DNA of 64,000 nucleotides from Diospyros lotus (Eukaryota > Streptophyta > Magnoliopsida > Ericales > Ebenaceae), in contig NC_068348.1 of assembly GCF_014633365.1 (NCBI RefSeq), positions 16,572,311-16,636,310 on the forward strand, read 5' to 3'. Made by a program: the position numbers and the translations under genes. The notes below the pieces were generated by a model. That model was not told where the DNA came from and did no database searches. It saw only the letters and a list, made by a program, of their open reading frames with translations. Below are positions 11,840 to 23,710 of the stretch, one piece after another; the first letter of the stretch is position 1; every line of letters begins with the position of its first letter.

Positions 11840-12091
11840 ATGTATGCTAATGATTCTCAAAATAGGTCTTTTAGTGGGTCGATGTTAAATTTGAGCACCA
11901 ATAATAATAGCTCTAGCAGCTTGGATTCTAGTAGAGTTAAGCTCATCCCTAGGTCATAGGTAAGGCCAATAGAGAATGTTAAGGCCTCTTTTTAGGCGAC
12001 TAAGCCCATGCCAATGAGATCAAAGATGTAGAATCTAAGGGTCTTCCCAAGGACCTTATCGAGGACCTATCTATGATTGGCAATGAACACA
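11840..12091 (+). pseudogene. Fragment of a possible antisense ORF of the gypsy element
   Basis: From the ATG near 11840 a Ser/Asn-rich frame (NNNSSSSLDSSR) runs about 40 codons, then continues with stop codons until the copia LTR begins at 12092. Position and strand match the antisense ORF of element E5 (48109-50234), but the protein itself is not recognised. It may have been cut off by the copia insertion. Confidence 0.3.
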
Positions 12092-12892
12092 TGTTGGTTT
12101 TATAACCCAACCTATTTCTTGGCCAAACACAAGATCAAGTGTAAAAACGAAAGATAAAACAAAAACAATACAGAAACCAAGAACACAAGATGTACGTGTT
12201 CGAATTCGAATAGATCCTACTCACGGCAAAGGCTCAGCCTCTAGTCAATTCACTAAATATCTCAAGATTACAATCGGGTTACAAGATCACAACTAAAGTA
12301 AAAATAGTATTGCGAAAGAGAAAACTGAAACATAATACACAAATACAAGAACAAGTGCTAGTTATGTTCGACCGATCTCAAGATCAAGTCAAGTGTCTAT
12401 TCTATCAATTTCTACCAATCTCACATGCCTCAAGCGATTAAACAACAATAGATATTACACAATGCTTTACCTTACCGGGTGATCTTACCATAGAACCGAA
12501 CAACCGATTGATCGAGAGAAGGATTCACGAGAAAAGTGTCTCGCTTCAAGCGCCGATTAGGGTTTCAGTTTCAGAAAATGAGTGAGAGAGAACAATCTAG
12601 AGATTAGGGCAGCATTAGAGCCCTTTTATAGCAACATCAGCGGGACTAGAATGGGCCAAGCCAGTAAACGCAACACGGATGAAGACAAGATTATGGGCTT
12701 GACCCGTAACATATCTCGACCCAAATAAACTTGGCCCACATGATATAACAACAGAATGGATACACATTTAAAATTCAATTTAAATGAAAGTTAAATGTAA
12801 CTCAATTTCATATAAAAAAAATGCAATCAGATTGTATATCAAAATATACATGATAAAACATTTAATGTAATTTTGAATCACATTAATCAACA
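12092..12892 (-). repeat. 3' LTR of the copia element
   Basis: 801 bp. On the + strand it starts TGTTGGTTTTATAACCC and ends CATTAATCAACA, giving TGTTG...CAACA ends on the element strand. It is preceded on that strand by the purine-rich GAATCAAGGTGAAATT (12893-12908), a typical copia polypurine tract. No second copy is in the window. Confidence 0.75.
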
Positions 12893-12963
12893 AATTTCAC
12901 CTTGATTCAAGAATGGATTAAATAGTGGATTTTTTACTAGAGACCCCTGCATGTCTTCTACAG

Positions 12964-14280
12964 CTACATTGGAAGAACATTGAGCAAATTTAAGGCTTGC
13001 TCAAATTTAGCTACAAGAATAGATTTGGTTAACATATCCGCTGTATTTATTTTTGTACAAATCTTTTCTACCTTAATTTTCCTTTTGGATATAATATCCC
13101 TAACAAAGTGAAGACGCACATCTATGTGCTTGGTTCTCTCATAAAAAACACTGTTCTTAGAGAGATGAATGGCACTTTGAGAGTTACAAAATACCCTAGA
13201 GATTTGGTCACCTACACCTAACTCTCTAACTATTCCCTGCAACCAAATTGCCTTTTTCATGGCTTTTGTTAAGGTAACATATTCTGCCTCAGTGGTTGGT
13301 AAAGCCACTATGTACTGAAGATTTGATTTTCAGCTCACTACATTTCCACCTATGGTGAAAACATATCCAGACAAGGACATTCTCTTATCTAAATCAGCTG
13401 CAAAATCAGAATCACAATAGCCCTGAATGCAGCTAGAATTTTCAATGTTAGAACTAAACACTAAACCCTTATCCATCGACCCCTTTAGATACCTAAGAAT
13501 CCACTTAATAGCTGACCAATGCTTTTTAGATGGATTGCTCATGAATCTACTTACTAGACTAACTCCATAGGCTATGTCAGGTTTGGTTCCTATCATAGCA
13601 TACATTAGGCTTCCCACTGCATTAGAGTAGGGAACCTTTTTCATATATTTAGCTTCTTCCTTAGGTAAACAATCTTTTACAGCATGAAGCTTAAAATGTG
13701 GGGGAATAGGGGTAGAGACTGCTTTACAATCTTGCATATCAAAAAGATTTATTACTTTCTTTAGATAACCAAATTGGGACAAGGTTAAAGTACCTCTTTT
13801 TCTATCTCTATTAATGTCTATTCCCAAAATACGCCTGGCTACACCTAGAGTTTTCATTTCAAACTCTGATTTAAGGGCTTGTGTCAATTTATTTATTTCT
13901 CCCTTTTCTTTGCATGCTATAAGCATATCATCTACATATATAAGGAGATATATGAACATCTTCATTTTAAGCTGTTTAAAGTAAACACAATGTTCAAAAT
14001 TACATCTTGTGTAATTTTCTTTAAGCATAAACTCATCAAACCTCCTATACCATTGTCTAAGAGACTGCTTTAGACCATAGAGAGACCTTTGCAACAAGCA
14101 AACTTTATTCTCCTTTCCTTTTTCTACAAAACCTACCGGTTGGTCCATATATATCCTCTCTTCTAGGTTTCCATGTAGAAAGGCAGTCTTGACATCTAAG
14201 TGTTCAAGCTCTAAATCATGTAAAGCTACTAGGGCCAAGACTAATCTTATTGAGGCATGTTTTACTATAGGGGAGAACAC
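12964..14280 (-). pseudogene. copia reverse transcriptase and RNase H
   Basis: Two open segments, 13330-14280 and 12964-13308, separated by an in-frame stop. The first has the copia RT hallmarks HGNLEERIYMDQP, VCLLQRSLYGLKQ and the catalytic YVDDML, followed by the start of RNase H (GYCDSDFAAD). The second carries the rest of RNase H with AEYVTLTKAMKKAIWL and TKHIDVRLHFVRD. In an intact element these copy the RNA into DNA in the virus-like particle. The stop codon, and the broken segments upstream, make this a pseudogene. Confidence 0.9.
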
Positions 14281-14406
14281 TTCATGGTAGTCTATGCCCT
14301 TTCTTTAGGAAAACCCCTTAGCTACTACCCTTGCTTTAAATCTGGTTGGTTCTACACCTAGAATACCTGGCTTCCTTTTATATATCCACTTACAGCCTAT
14401 AACCTT

Positions 14407-15765
14407 TCAGTCTTTAGGTTTATTTACAAGTATCCAGGTATTTTTCTTTTCAAGAGATTCCATCTCTTCCTTCATTGCCTTTAACCAGTTAGTTATATAC
14501 TTGCTAAAGCAAGTTTCTTGAAAACTAATATGTTCATTATGCTCAATTGAATCTCCAATGTTAAGAGCATATGCAATAACATTTGCATGGGCATACATCG
14601 CAGGTGGTCTTATTTCTCTCATCACCCTATCCCTAGATAGGATATAATCATCCAAATTAGGAATCGCTTCAGTTGAACCCTCATTCTCTTCAATCTTTAT
14701 TTCAGATTCACCATTTTCAAGAGAACTAGTAGATATAGGACTCTCTAGGTTAGTCTTCACTATCTTATCATTAAGGTTGTCCCTTTCCACCTCAAACTGA
14801 AAAGTTTCAGTTTGGTTTGCCTTAGGGTTTTCCACCTTATTTGTCATATAGTATTTTGATTCTTTGAACACTACATCCCGGCTGATGAATGTCTTCTTTT
14901 CATCAATCAACCATAGTTTATATCCTTTTACCCCTTAAAGGTATCCTAAGAATATAGTCTTTTTAGCTTTAGGGTATAGCTTCCCTTCTTTCTTATGGAC
15001 ATATGCAATACATCCAAACGGTCTAAGGTGGTCTAATGTAGGTAATTTGTCACTCCATAGTTGTTCTAGAGTCCTAAAGTTTATGGCAGAGGAAAAGAAT
15101 TTATTTATTTGATAACAAGCAGTTGACACTGCTTCATCCCAAAATTTCTTAGGTAAGTTAGAGTATCTTAATAAACATATAACCTTATTTAGAATTGTCC
15201 TATTCATCCGCTCAGCAATACCATTTTGCTGAGGTGTTTCACTACAAGTTCTATGCCTTGCAATGCCTACTTGTTTGCAAAAGTTTGTGAATTCATGATT
15301 ACAGAATTCTAGCCCATTATCAGTTCTTAGGGTCTTTATTTTCTTACCTGTTTGGAGTTCTACATAGGTCTTCCATTCCTTAAATTTTGAAAATGCTTCA
15401 TTTTTGTGTCTAAGGAAATAAACCCATACCTTCCTAGAATAGTCATATATTAGAGAAAGGAAATATTGGGCACTTGATAGGGAACTAGGAAGTTGGGGAG
15501 ATCCCCAAAGATCAGAATGAATATAATCTAAGACACCCTTAGACTTATGTGTTGCAAGTGCAAACTGCAACCTGTGAGACTTGCCCAAGACACATGTCTC
15601 ACAAAAATTTAAATCATCAATCCTCTTAGGATCTAGGATGTCTTGTTTACCTAATTCTTGTAAAGCTTTCATTCCTACGTGACCTAGCCTCCTACACCAT
15701 AATGCAGTGTCATCATTTCTTGAAGATAAAACTGCAGCACTTCCAGAGATAATCTCTGCTTGCAA
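14407..15765 (-). pseudogene. copia integrase and linker to RT
   Basis: 14935-15765 is an integrase with its N-terminal zinc region (LGHVGMKAL ... FCETCVLGKSHR), in which the usual first His is a Cys (LWCRRLGH), and a core with the catalytic D,D,E context: HSDLWG, RTDNGLEF and PQQNGIAERMNR. 14407-14910 is the acidic linker and the start of the RT region (NWLKAMKEEMESLEKKNTW). The pieces are separated by stop codons. Integration activity is not expected. Confidence 0.88.
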
Positions 15766-15810
15766 AACATATAACCCTTACTTAAGGATTCCTTTAAGAA
15801 CTACCATGGA

Positions 15811-16314
15811 TCATTTCATAACCCTAAGGATACTATTTTCAGACTTATAAGACCCTTCATTTGGATCTAACATGCCTAGGGAAATAAGATTTCTTCTAAG
15901 GTTGGGCACATATCTCACATTATCTAAAGTCCTATACATTCCATCCCACATCTTAAATCTAACTAACCCTATTCCAATTATGTTGCAAGATTGGTTATTG
16001 CCCATAAGGACTTTTCCACCTTCAATATGCGAGAACTTAAGCAACCAGTCTTTCTTAGGTGTCATGTGAAATGTACAACCTGAATATAATATCCACTTAT
16101 CTCTTGAAGCATGTTCAGAGAGTATTAAACCCTCTGCATTATCATACCCATCAGATAGATTTGTTGCATCTTGATTATTATTATTTTCATTTTCTAAGTC
16201 TTTCTTCCTTTTAAAACGGTTCTTTCTTAAGTGCCCATCTTTCTTACAATACCAGCATGTTCTTGTTTTTGAGAATCCCCTACTTATTCCTCTAGATTTT
16301 GAATTTGATCTCAA
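15811..16314 (-). pseudogene. copia zinc knuckle and protease fragment
   Basis: Starts with the gag CCHC knuckle, where the last Cys is changed (CWYCKKDGHLRKNRF instead of ending in C). The protease site reads WILYSGCTFHMT, where copia proteases have D-S-G, so the catalytic Asp is a Tyr. It is followed by the strand typical of the family (NVRYVPNLRRNLISLG). Both changes argue for a dead copy. Confidence 0.85.
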
Positions 16315-16400
16315 CTTACTTCTTCCCCTAGAATTACTTATTCCTCTTGATTTCTGTTCCCAATTTCCCTTTACACTTATTTCCTTATCAAATCAAAACA

Positions 16401-16519
16401 AACAAATTACTCAACAAATGATGTTTCCTTTTGACCCTCAAGATGTAAAAGAATTTGATGATAGCCTTAAAAAGTGTCTAAGAAATTAATCAACTAACAC
16501 TCAACAATTCCATCTATCA
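16401..16519. other. Junction between copia and gypsy remnants
   Basis: About 100 bp of AT-rich sequence where neither the copia gag nor the gypsy RT can be followed. It may be filler or decayed coding sequence. Confidence 0.4.
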
Positions 16520-16810
16520 AAGCATCAATCTAAGGCAAAGGATAATAGTCTTTAGGGCATGTTTTTTTAAGTTGTATAAAATAAATACATAATCTCCACT
16601 TTCCCTCCCCTTTAGAGATGAGCACTACATTAGAAATCCATTTCGGGTAATCTACTTTTTAGATGTATCAAGCATCTAAAAGTTTACTAACTTTATTTTG
16701 CATTTCTTTGGTTTGTTTGGGCATAAAATACCTCTTCTTCTACTTCACAACCCGACAGGTAGGGTTAGTGGCAAGCCTATGTGTGATGGTACTCGGATAT
16801 ATGTCAAGCA
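16520..16810 (-). pseudogene. Ty3/gypsy reverse transcriptase fragment
   Basis: Minus-strand translation, with stops, gives the N-terminal part of a gypsy RT: a THRLAT..PTCR segment, MPKQTKEMQNKV, then YPKWISNVVLI and GEGKWRLCI, ending in CPKDYYPLP and IDALIDGI. The catalytic YxDD region and everything downstream are absent. Order and wording match Tat-lineage elements. Confidence 0.75.
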
Positions 16811-17016
16811 TTTCTCAAGAAAATTAAGCAAAGATATCTATTTTTTCTAAGAAAAGTCACCATTTTGACCCTTAGAGGAACCTCTTCCAATCAATCTACT
16901 AGAGTAAAAACCTTTAGTTTTTTCAAGGCTTTCTAGCAAATAGCTAGTTGAAGAAGGCATAACCATCTTACCAAGCTTTATTCCATGTAGCATTCTTGGG
17001 CAACTGTAGGGTCTCA

Positions 17017-17334
17017 TCATGCTTTATCGATCCCCTTGTTCATTAGAAACTTGATCACTATGTGATAGATGGATAGAATTGCCCTCAATGTGCTCATTGT
17101 TGATCTTTCAAGAATCAATGTATAAGTTAAGAGGGTATTAGCCACTAGGACCAATCTTAATGGTTGATTCTCTAGGGTCGTGCCTAAGGTAATTAGCATT
17201 TCCATTGATCTATCAGCCTCCACTACTCCCTTGTTGAAGCCAAATAAGGGTGTCTTACTCAGTACCAAGTCTTCCAACTTATACCCTATCCACAAGTAAG
17301 CATCTCGATAAAGGACTTCCAAGGAGATTTGCAT
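17017..17334 (-). pseudogene. Ty3/gypsy protease-region fragment
   Basis: An open stretch of 105 codons includes LVLSKTPLFGFNKGVVEADRS and LRAILSIYHIVIKFLMNKG, which correspond to the conserved region after the active site in Tat-lineage proteases (the segment ending in the L..A..S.YH..MKFP motif). The catalytic DTG itself is not in this ORF. It lies between gag and RT as expected. Confidence 0.75.
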
Positions 17335-17689
17335 GTCTACAAGGATTATTTGTACCCAGCATATAGCTACTTTAGTTGAGATGGCTAATAGATCATCATA
17401 ATTGGACTCGAGTGGTAGGTCATTATTGGTAAACGTTATGACCTCATCCTTTTATGGCCTCTTGAGTGGGGATTGAGCTGTAGGTCCATTGTGATGTTCC
17501 CTATCACAACATGCGCTTGAAGTTCTCCATGGGTTGCTTTCCCTCTCTCCTAGAAGGGTGCTAGTCCAATCTTGATTGTCTCGATGTTTCGCCTAATGCT
17601 TGACTCAACAAGGGTTTCTTCTTTCTTGGTGCTAGGGCATTGGCTTCTAGTAAACATCTTCTCAAGCAACATGCTCTTTGAGAAAGCCT

Positions 17690-18640
17690 CAGTTTATTAA
17701 ATCTTTGATGGCCTCTTTTAATTGCATGCATATGTCTATATTGTGGCTATGATCTCAATGGAATAAGCAGTACTTCTATCAATTCCTCTTACTCAATGGT
17801 GTCTTCATTTTACTCGGCTATCGGAGCAAGTCCTTATGTTAAATGCTTATCAAAATGATAGACCGAGGCTTACTAAGAAGGGTAAATCAAGATAGGTTTC
17901 TTAATCCTACCAAATATCCAACTCAATCATGTGCATGTATCTATCAATCCTCCAACCTAGATCTTGGATATTTTTCTTTTCTATCTCTCATCTATAGCTA
18001 TTCAGCCTTTTGTCTTAGTATATGTCATCTACGTTTTTATACTTTTGGCCTTGGGGCAATACCTTTGGGAAAGACTACAAAGGCTTTTTTGCCAAAGAAA
18101 AACAAAAAGGACAAGGCCTCAGCCATTTTGGAAGGCTTCCATGGCTAGTCCTTGATTAAAATCATGCATCCCCCATAGCCTCCATATTAAACAGAGCAAG
18201 AAAATCCTTCAAAGACTCATTTGGAACCTACGAATGTTGACGAGCGTAATTGAGGGTCGAAGATGTCTATGATAAGAAGTGAAATAGGCTAAGAAACTTT
18301 CCTTAAGTTAATCAAAGCTAAAAATGGATCTATCCAAAAAGGCTAGAGTACTAGAACCAAGCATTTCTCTCCAATATAGCTAAGAAGGCATCGACACCAC
18401 ATTCCATTGGAAGTTGCCTACACCATCACATGTGACGTGAATACATTAAAGTGATTGGTATGATCGATCATGCCATTATACAATCTTGTAGAAGGTATTA
18501 GAAAAGTTTCAAGGGGAGTCTTAGTCATAATATGATCACTTAATGGCTTATTAGAACTTCTGATAAGGGTTAAGCTTGACCTTTCTTCAAAGCTCAAATT
18601 TTGTCCTCTAACTACTAAAGGCACTTATCATGCTTGGTCT
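17690..18640 (-). pseudogene. Ty3/gypsy gag remnant
   Basis: 18418-18624 encodes the gag N-terminal word order PLSDHIMTKTP ... STRLYNGMIDHTNHFNVF; stops and shifts follow. Near 17690-17800 a degenerate late-gag zinc region is visible (KYC.FH.DHSHNID.CMQLKEAI), the gag counterpart of the one at 62038-62241. Gag would form the particle core. This copy is clearly inactive. Confidence 0.72.
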
Positions 18641-19035
18641 TGTGCTTCTTTTGACGTTAATAACTTGAGTACCCTAAAGTCTTAAGCTTCATCTTTTTCT
18701 CATTCTCTAATGCTCGATTATCGTGAGATAGATGTATAGAGGGCTCAAAGTCCTACTAGTGCTCGTGTCGATGCTGTTCTTACTCTTGCTATCAAGTGTG
18801 GTGAGACAAGGAGACATGCCCCTATTCTATTGATACTAATGATTCCGAGCATTCGGGTTAAGGCTCAAACTTGTGTCTCCAAATTGGCTTGTCACTCAGT
18901 GATGATAGGTTTAAGAGCTTAAGTTTCTAGCACATCTCCTTGTACATCTTGTTAACTTTTAACAAAGGGTGCTTGACATGGAGGCATGTTGGTGGGGGAG
19001 AACCCAAGTAGGAAATGCTTTTAAGGTAGAAAATT

Positions 19036-19054
19036 GGGCCCTTAATGGGCACCA
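19036..19054 (-). other. Primer-binding site of the gypsy element
   Basis: Minus strand reads TGGTGCCCATTAAGGGCCC, directly inside the 5' LTR. It matches the site at 47742-47758 (TGGTGCCCATCGTGGGG) of element E5, so both elements used the same kind of tRNA primer. The tRNA identity is not asserted. Confidence 0.65.
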
Positions 19055-19062
19055 ATTAATAT

Positions 19063-19522
19063 TGTTGGTGAATGGGCCCCATGGTAACACTAAACAATTT
19101 GCTGCAAGGTTTGGGGTTTTTTCCCTCGGTATACACTCTGATGGACAAGTTAATACTCAGTGATGAAAGAACAATAGAGTAATAAGTAGAAAAGGAGTTA
19201 GTGCATACTTGTCGTCGAAGAATCAAGAGCTTCTATAGCCCGCGTGAGGGTGGTATGAGCATGATTTTCACTAGATGTCCTATCTAGGATGTAATCGAGC
19301 ATGGCCAAGACATAAGAGTAAAGGCTCTAGCCATACCAGTTCAGCCATGCTCATTGATTATCGAAGTCTCCGAATTTTCCATATGGTGAGTCAAGATGTC
19401 CTTCAGGTGGCAATTGGATTATCTTGTCAGGTCCAACCCACATGTCCTTTTTCTACTAATTTACATGTTTTTCTCAATTTGGACCACATGACACTTTAAA
19501 ATTGATTGTAGGGCTTATTACA
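19063..19522 (-). repeat. 5' LTR of the gypsy element
   Basis: Starts TGTTGGTGAATGGGCCCC and ends near CTTATTACA on the + strand. It aligns to 11042-11520 throughout, but with enough substitutions to suggest an old insertion. Confidence 0.7.
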
Positions 19523-20869
19523 AGCCCATAAATCCTATAATCCTTGTAAATTTAATTGTTAGGTCCAATTGCATTAGGAACATTTTTAATTTTATTGCTA
19601 GCAATAATTACATACAAGCTTTCTTTCTAGTAAAAAGAATAATAACATATAAGTTTTTATTTATGTGAAATAACATACAAGTTCACTTGGCAATCCTTTG
19701 TACATGCCATGGTGATAAATAAAAAGCAAATTACCATTGCATTGGAAAGTATCTATAAAGCTCTAAGGGTAACAATTTAATGGAAGTTAGACTTAAAAGA
19801 CTCAAATTAGAAATTTCAAGCTTGAAGGTTATGTCATATAAAATTTGAAGATCATACTATATTTTAAAGTTAAATAAATTAATAATATTGTCTTTGATGA
19901 TTTATAATAAAAACTTATTTACAATGACTTAAACACCCTTCTTATATAACATGAACAATGAAATATCAAATTATTTCCAATAGCCCTACCCATGGGTTAG
20001 AGGTTGAGCAAGGCCTATTTTTGCACATTAAAAGCTTATTACACCTCATTTAACACTTAGTTATAACACGCACAAATTAACAAAAAATAAATCACATTTG
20101 GATTTTCTCTCAAATTATTCGGATCGAGTCAAGTTTTGATAATTATTTCAAATTTAAAAATTAAAACATATTTTAATAGTGAGTTTTGGAACATAGTTGT
20201 CGGTTGTATCATACCCTAACCTTATAAATGCAAGCAACAAATTAGATGGAACCAAACAACACTCACTTCTCCGAGCCATTTAGCAAAACCCTTTTCATTA
20301 AAGAAGAATTATCATAAATATTAAAATGAAATGAAAATAAAGTAATGTTAATCAATAATCATGGTACATAATAATATATCTCAATCCACACACACACACA
20401 AAAAAAAAAAAAAGAATTCTAGAAACAGTATTAATCTCTAATTACATCCATATTTAATGTGGAATCTTACTTTTTTTAAATTATTTTTAAGCATAAAAAG
20501 AAAACATCTTTCCTGTGCTTGACTTGTCATAACCGATTAACTAAACTCTAAACTTGACTATTGACTTCTATGTGAGAAGAAAAGGTTTGTCAATGTAATT
20601 AGGTGAAGAAGGACTTCTTCTATGGCTTAAGTCTACAAAATCTTATGTTGTGGAGATTTTGGCCCAGAGAAAACGATATGTGTTTACTTATCAATATTGG
20701 CCAAAGTTATATACCATTTTACGTATATAATTATAATTACAAATGGATTGTGTACTTGGTGCAATAATAATTCATTTTTAATGACATTATTAATTTATTA
20801 TTTTAATTTGCACATTGTATGCCCAAATTAGTAATGTTGTAACATACCTTTAGTAAGGTTCCTTTGGAG
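19523..20869. other. Intergenic, no gene seen
   Basis: AT-rich, with a (CA)n then A-run near 20390-20413. No gene or repeat recognised. Confidence 0.5.
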
Positions 20870-21500
20870 GGTATTTGGGGGAGTTTTTACGGAAAAGTCC
20901 ATTTAGGTTTGGGAGAGTGTTCTCTCCCAAAAGGGTCTTCGAGATGCTTACTCCCCGAAGACTTGAGTACCCCCTCTAAAGACCCTTCAGGGACTAATTT
21001 CCTCTTTCGAAGCCTAACCTAGTGACAATCAGACGTCCTTACCTGAATAGTCATGCCACGTGCCCTCATGCATGTGTGTCATGTGTTCCGACTTCCCACG
21101 TGTCCCAATCCTTTTAGGGGTATAAATTTTGCCTGATCCTTCACCTTCTATATCCTTTACTTAGATTCGAAAACCTCTATTCGAGTCTTTTGCACACATC
21201 TTTTTCGAAGGCACCATCCGCATCGCATTGCATTTGCATAACCTCTTTAGTATAATGACATCTAACTTAGACACTGAAGTGCTCACACGGGAGAGATCTT
21301 TGCGTGCCTTCTAACTATTATTTTCCTTGTAGATTGGAAGACCCGAAACTCTCTTAAAGACACCTTTGGGAAGGACCCTTCCGTAGTTCCATCTGAAGAC
21401 CCTTCCGTAGCTCTAGACACTTGAGAACCCTTTTGTAGGACCCATTTAGATGACCTCTTCCGAGCAAACCTTACTCTTTCACCCAAACTTGTCAACTTTT
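20870..21500 (+). repeat. LTR-like or promoter-like block, uncertain
   Basis: Less AT-rich than its surroundings. It has two CACGTG G-box words (GCCACGTGCC near 21058, CCCACGTGTC near 21098) then GGTATAAATTTTGCC (21120) and a pyrimidine-rich leader with an ATG at 21257. Repeated ACCCTTCCGTAG words follow. This layout resembles the U3-R part of Tat-type LTRs or the antisense promoter of such elements. Ends are not defined and no coding function is recognised. Confidence 0.3.
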
Positions 21501-21843
21501 TGCTGAGTTCCCTATAGCAAACAAGTTCTAATTGTTATATTACGACAACAAGTAAAGCATTTTGTCATATCAACTTTACGTGAGTTCCTAAATTACAACC
21601 TCAAATGGTTCTATTTGTTTTATATATTGATAAAATTTATAATCACTATTTTTTTAGATGTACTAAGGTAAGCCTACAAAAAACATGTAATAAGAAGCAT
21701 ACCACATACACTAAGTTAGCCTATAAAAATTTACTTATCAGTTTGTCTCAACAAAATATTTGAGCTAAGCTGTTGGCAAAGGGGACATTAACGACAATCT
21801 CTTGGAGTGGTTTAAGATATCATTAAAAATGTGAAGGGATTTT

Positions 21844-22085
21844 ACTTTCAGAGTATGACACAAGTGGTAAAACTCTCAAATTTCTTTAGGAGTGGCGAGA
21901 GTTTGATTCTTGGTGGAAGTAGAAATATCTCATTTGATGGAGACTGACCGTATGTCCGCTTGGAAATATATAACTTTGTGACTGCATCCGATTTATCCTG
22001 AGACCGAACTAGAGAAGAAGATCGGTCTCTTCCAGGACTAAGCAGGTGAAGCTCGGACACCTAGATCATAAAAAAAATATATATA
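21844..22085 (+). mobile_element. tRNA-derived SINE with target duplication
   Basis: A 242-bp insert flanked by the same 10 bases, AAGGGATTTT, at 21834-21843 and 22086-22095. It has a Pol III A-box-like TATGACACAAGTGG (21854-21867), a B-box-like GAGTTTGATTC (21898-21908) and an A-rich tail (AAAAAAAATATATAT). Together these are the marks of a SINE copied by a LINE. It is too diverged to be a functional tRNA. Confidence 0.7.
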
Positions 22086-22095
22086 AAGGGATTTT

Positions 22096-22709
22096 GAATT
22101 TTAGTTCAAAACTCAAGCATATAACACATCATTAATTAATTATTGGAGAGCTAATTAAATTTATAATTTTATCTCTATTTATTTTTTAAATCCGTCCTTC
22201 CCCTCAAATTAATTAATTAATACAAGCTTGATTTTCAACTTAATTATATAGTCTAAAAAAATTCAAACCCTAAAAGTCAACCAAAGAGTTGAAAAATAAA
22301 AAAAGAAAAGAAAAGAAAAGTACATAACTACCAAATAATCATGATTAGATTCTATAATCCAACGAATTAAATTAATGATTGCAAGCAACAAAGTGTATTT
22401 GGTTTTGAGGAGATTCTCATTTCATGCTTTCACTTTTCCCATAAAGCTGATAATCCTCAATCATTTTTAACTAATCCTTATCCCTTCTGGGTAAAGACAA
22501 AACAATCACACCACACCCCCACATAAAGGGCTGGATGGATATCCAAATATCTTATTTGTCCTCGTTGTCTGCTACCCTACGGGTTACTAGTCCACGCCCA
22601 AGTATGAAAACGAAAATTTAATGGCTGCTTTTGAATTAATTGTTTTTTATTTAAATAATATTTATTAATCAAAATATAAAATAAAAAAATTAGATATAAA
22701 AAATATCTT
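22096..22709. other. Intergenic, no gene seen
   Basis: AT-rich sequence with an AAAAG tract near 22300-22320. No coding signal. Confidence 0.5.
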
Positions 22710-22900
22710 AGATGCTCCCAAGAGCATAGCTCAGTAGTCAAGGCGAGCATGGAAAAAGGTTTTTCGCTCTCACTTTTGTGGTGTGCTTGTGTTCGAAATT
22801 TGATTGTTGCGATTTCTTAATTTACATCTTTTGCTGAAATCGTGGGGCTCAATAGTAGGGGCATTCTTGATGGAACATTATCCAAGAAAAAGATCTCAGA
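22710..22900 (+). mobile_element. Second tRNA-derived SINE
   Basis: The head reads TAGCTCAGTAG (22727-22737), close to a tRNA A box, and GTGTTCGAAATT (about 22789-22800) is close to a B box. Flanks TAAAAAATATCTT (22697-22709) and TAAAAATATTTTTT (22901-22914) form a probable, slightly altered target duplication. Its body differs from the SINE at 21844, so it is another family. Confidence 0.55.
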
Positions 22901-22914
22901 TAAAAATATTTTTT

Positions 22915-23710
22915 ATTGTATTTATTAAATTTTCTAAAAAGAAATCACGTGACTTCGTATCTTGAATAAATTCATCTCTTTTTCATTCAGATAATTTATC
23001 ATGAATTTTATAAATAAATTATCTTGATAGAGTCTTATTTTACTTATTTTAACAAATATAAATCTATCTGCAACTTATAAAACTATCTTTCTTAGTTAAT
23101 GACTTTTTTTGGTATAAGAATATTATTTTTATTTAATTATTTTTTTTTAAAAAAAATAAAGAGACGAAAGAAACACCAAATACAAAGTGATTACAAACTA
23201 ACTCGAATAGTGATTTATACACTTTTCTAAAACAAACTTAACTATATTTATTTTTTCCTTAAAAAAAGAGTTAAATTAACATTATTTTTTAAAAAATATA
23301 TTAGATTTAATTAGCAGCTAAGTCAAGTCTTATGTAGGCCATGACATTGGAATTGTAGACCTCAAAAATTTATATGAAGTTGACTTTAATCTAGTTGCCA
23401 CTTTCAAATCATAATAACAATATTTGATTTAATTACTTTTAAGATTTATTTTGGATATAATTCGATAACAATTTTGTAACTACCTCTTATTGTTATTAAT
23501 TTTTTAATCTCAAATTAATCATGAAATTAATGAATAATGAGTAATCAAGACTATAGTTTGATTTAACAAACTAACAAATAAAATGATGTAAAATGATTTT
23601 GATTGTATTATATATATAGGCATGTCACATGTCGATTATTATAATTTTAAATTATAAAATTAAATATTTTTCAAAATAGAATAGAGATAAGCAAAAATGA
23701 TCTTAAGCTA
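22915..23710. other. Intergenic, no gene seen
   Basis: Very AT-rich, low-complexity sequence with long A and T runs. Nothing recognised. Confidence 0.55.

Larger units (their letters stand above)
12092..16400 (-). mobile_element. 5'-truncated Ty1/copia element nested in the gypsy element
   Basis: Minus-strand element with a well-formed 3' LTR (12092-12892), RNase H, reverse transcriptase, integrase, protease and zinc-knuckle segments in copia order. The 5' LTR and most of gag are absent: recognisable copia sequence fades near 16400 and gypsy RT sequence begins near 16500. It therefore arrived in, or was deleted together with, the older gypsy element. Confidence 0.85.
11042..19522 (-). mobile_element. 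Decayed Ty3/gypsy (Tat-like) element with a nested copia element
   Basis: Two direct repeats of about 460-480 bp (11042-11520 and 19063-19522) enclose gag, protease and reverse-transcriptase remnants, all on the minus strand. The primer-binding site beside the right repeat and the purine tract beside the left repeat both have the positions expected for a minus-strand element, so the right repeat is the 5' LTR. RNase H and integrase of this element are missing. A copia element occupies 12092-16400, between the 3' part and the RT remnant. No matching target duplication was found (GATAT on the left, AGCCC on the right). Confidence 0.75.

Noticed and set aside
21854..21910. tRNA gene
   Set aside because: Only the A and B box words are tRNA-like; no cloverleaf is apparent, and an A-tail and target duplication show a SINE.
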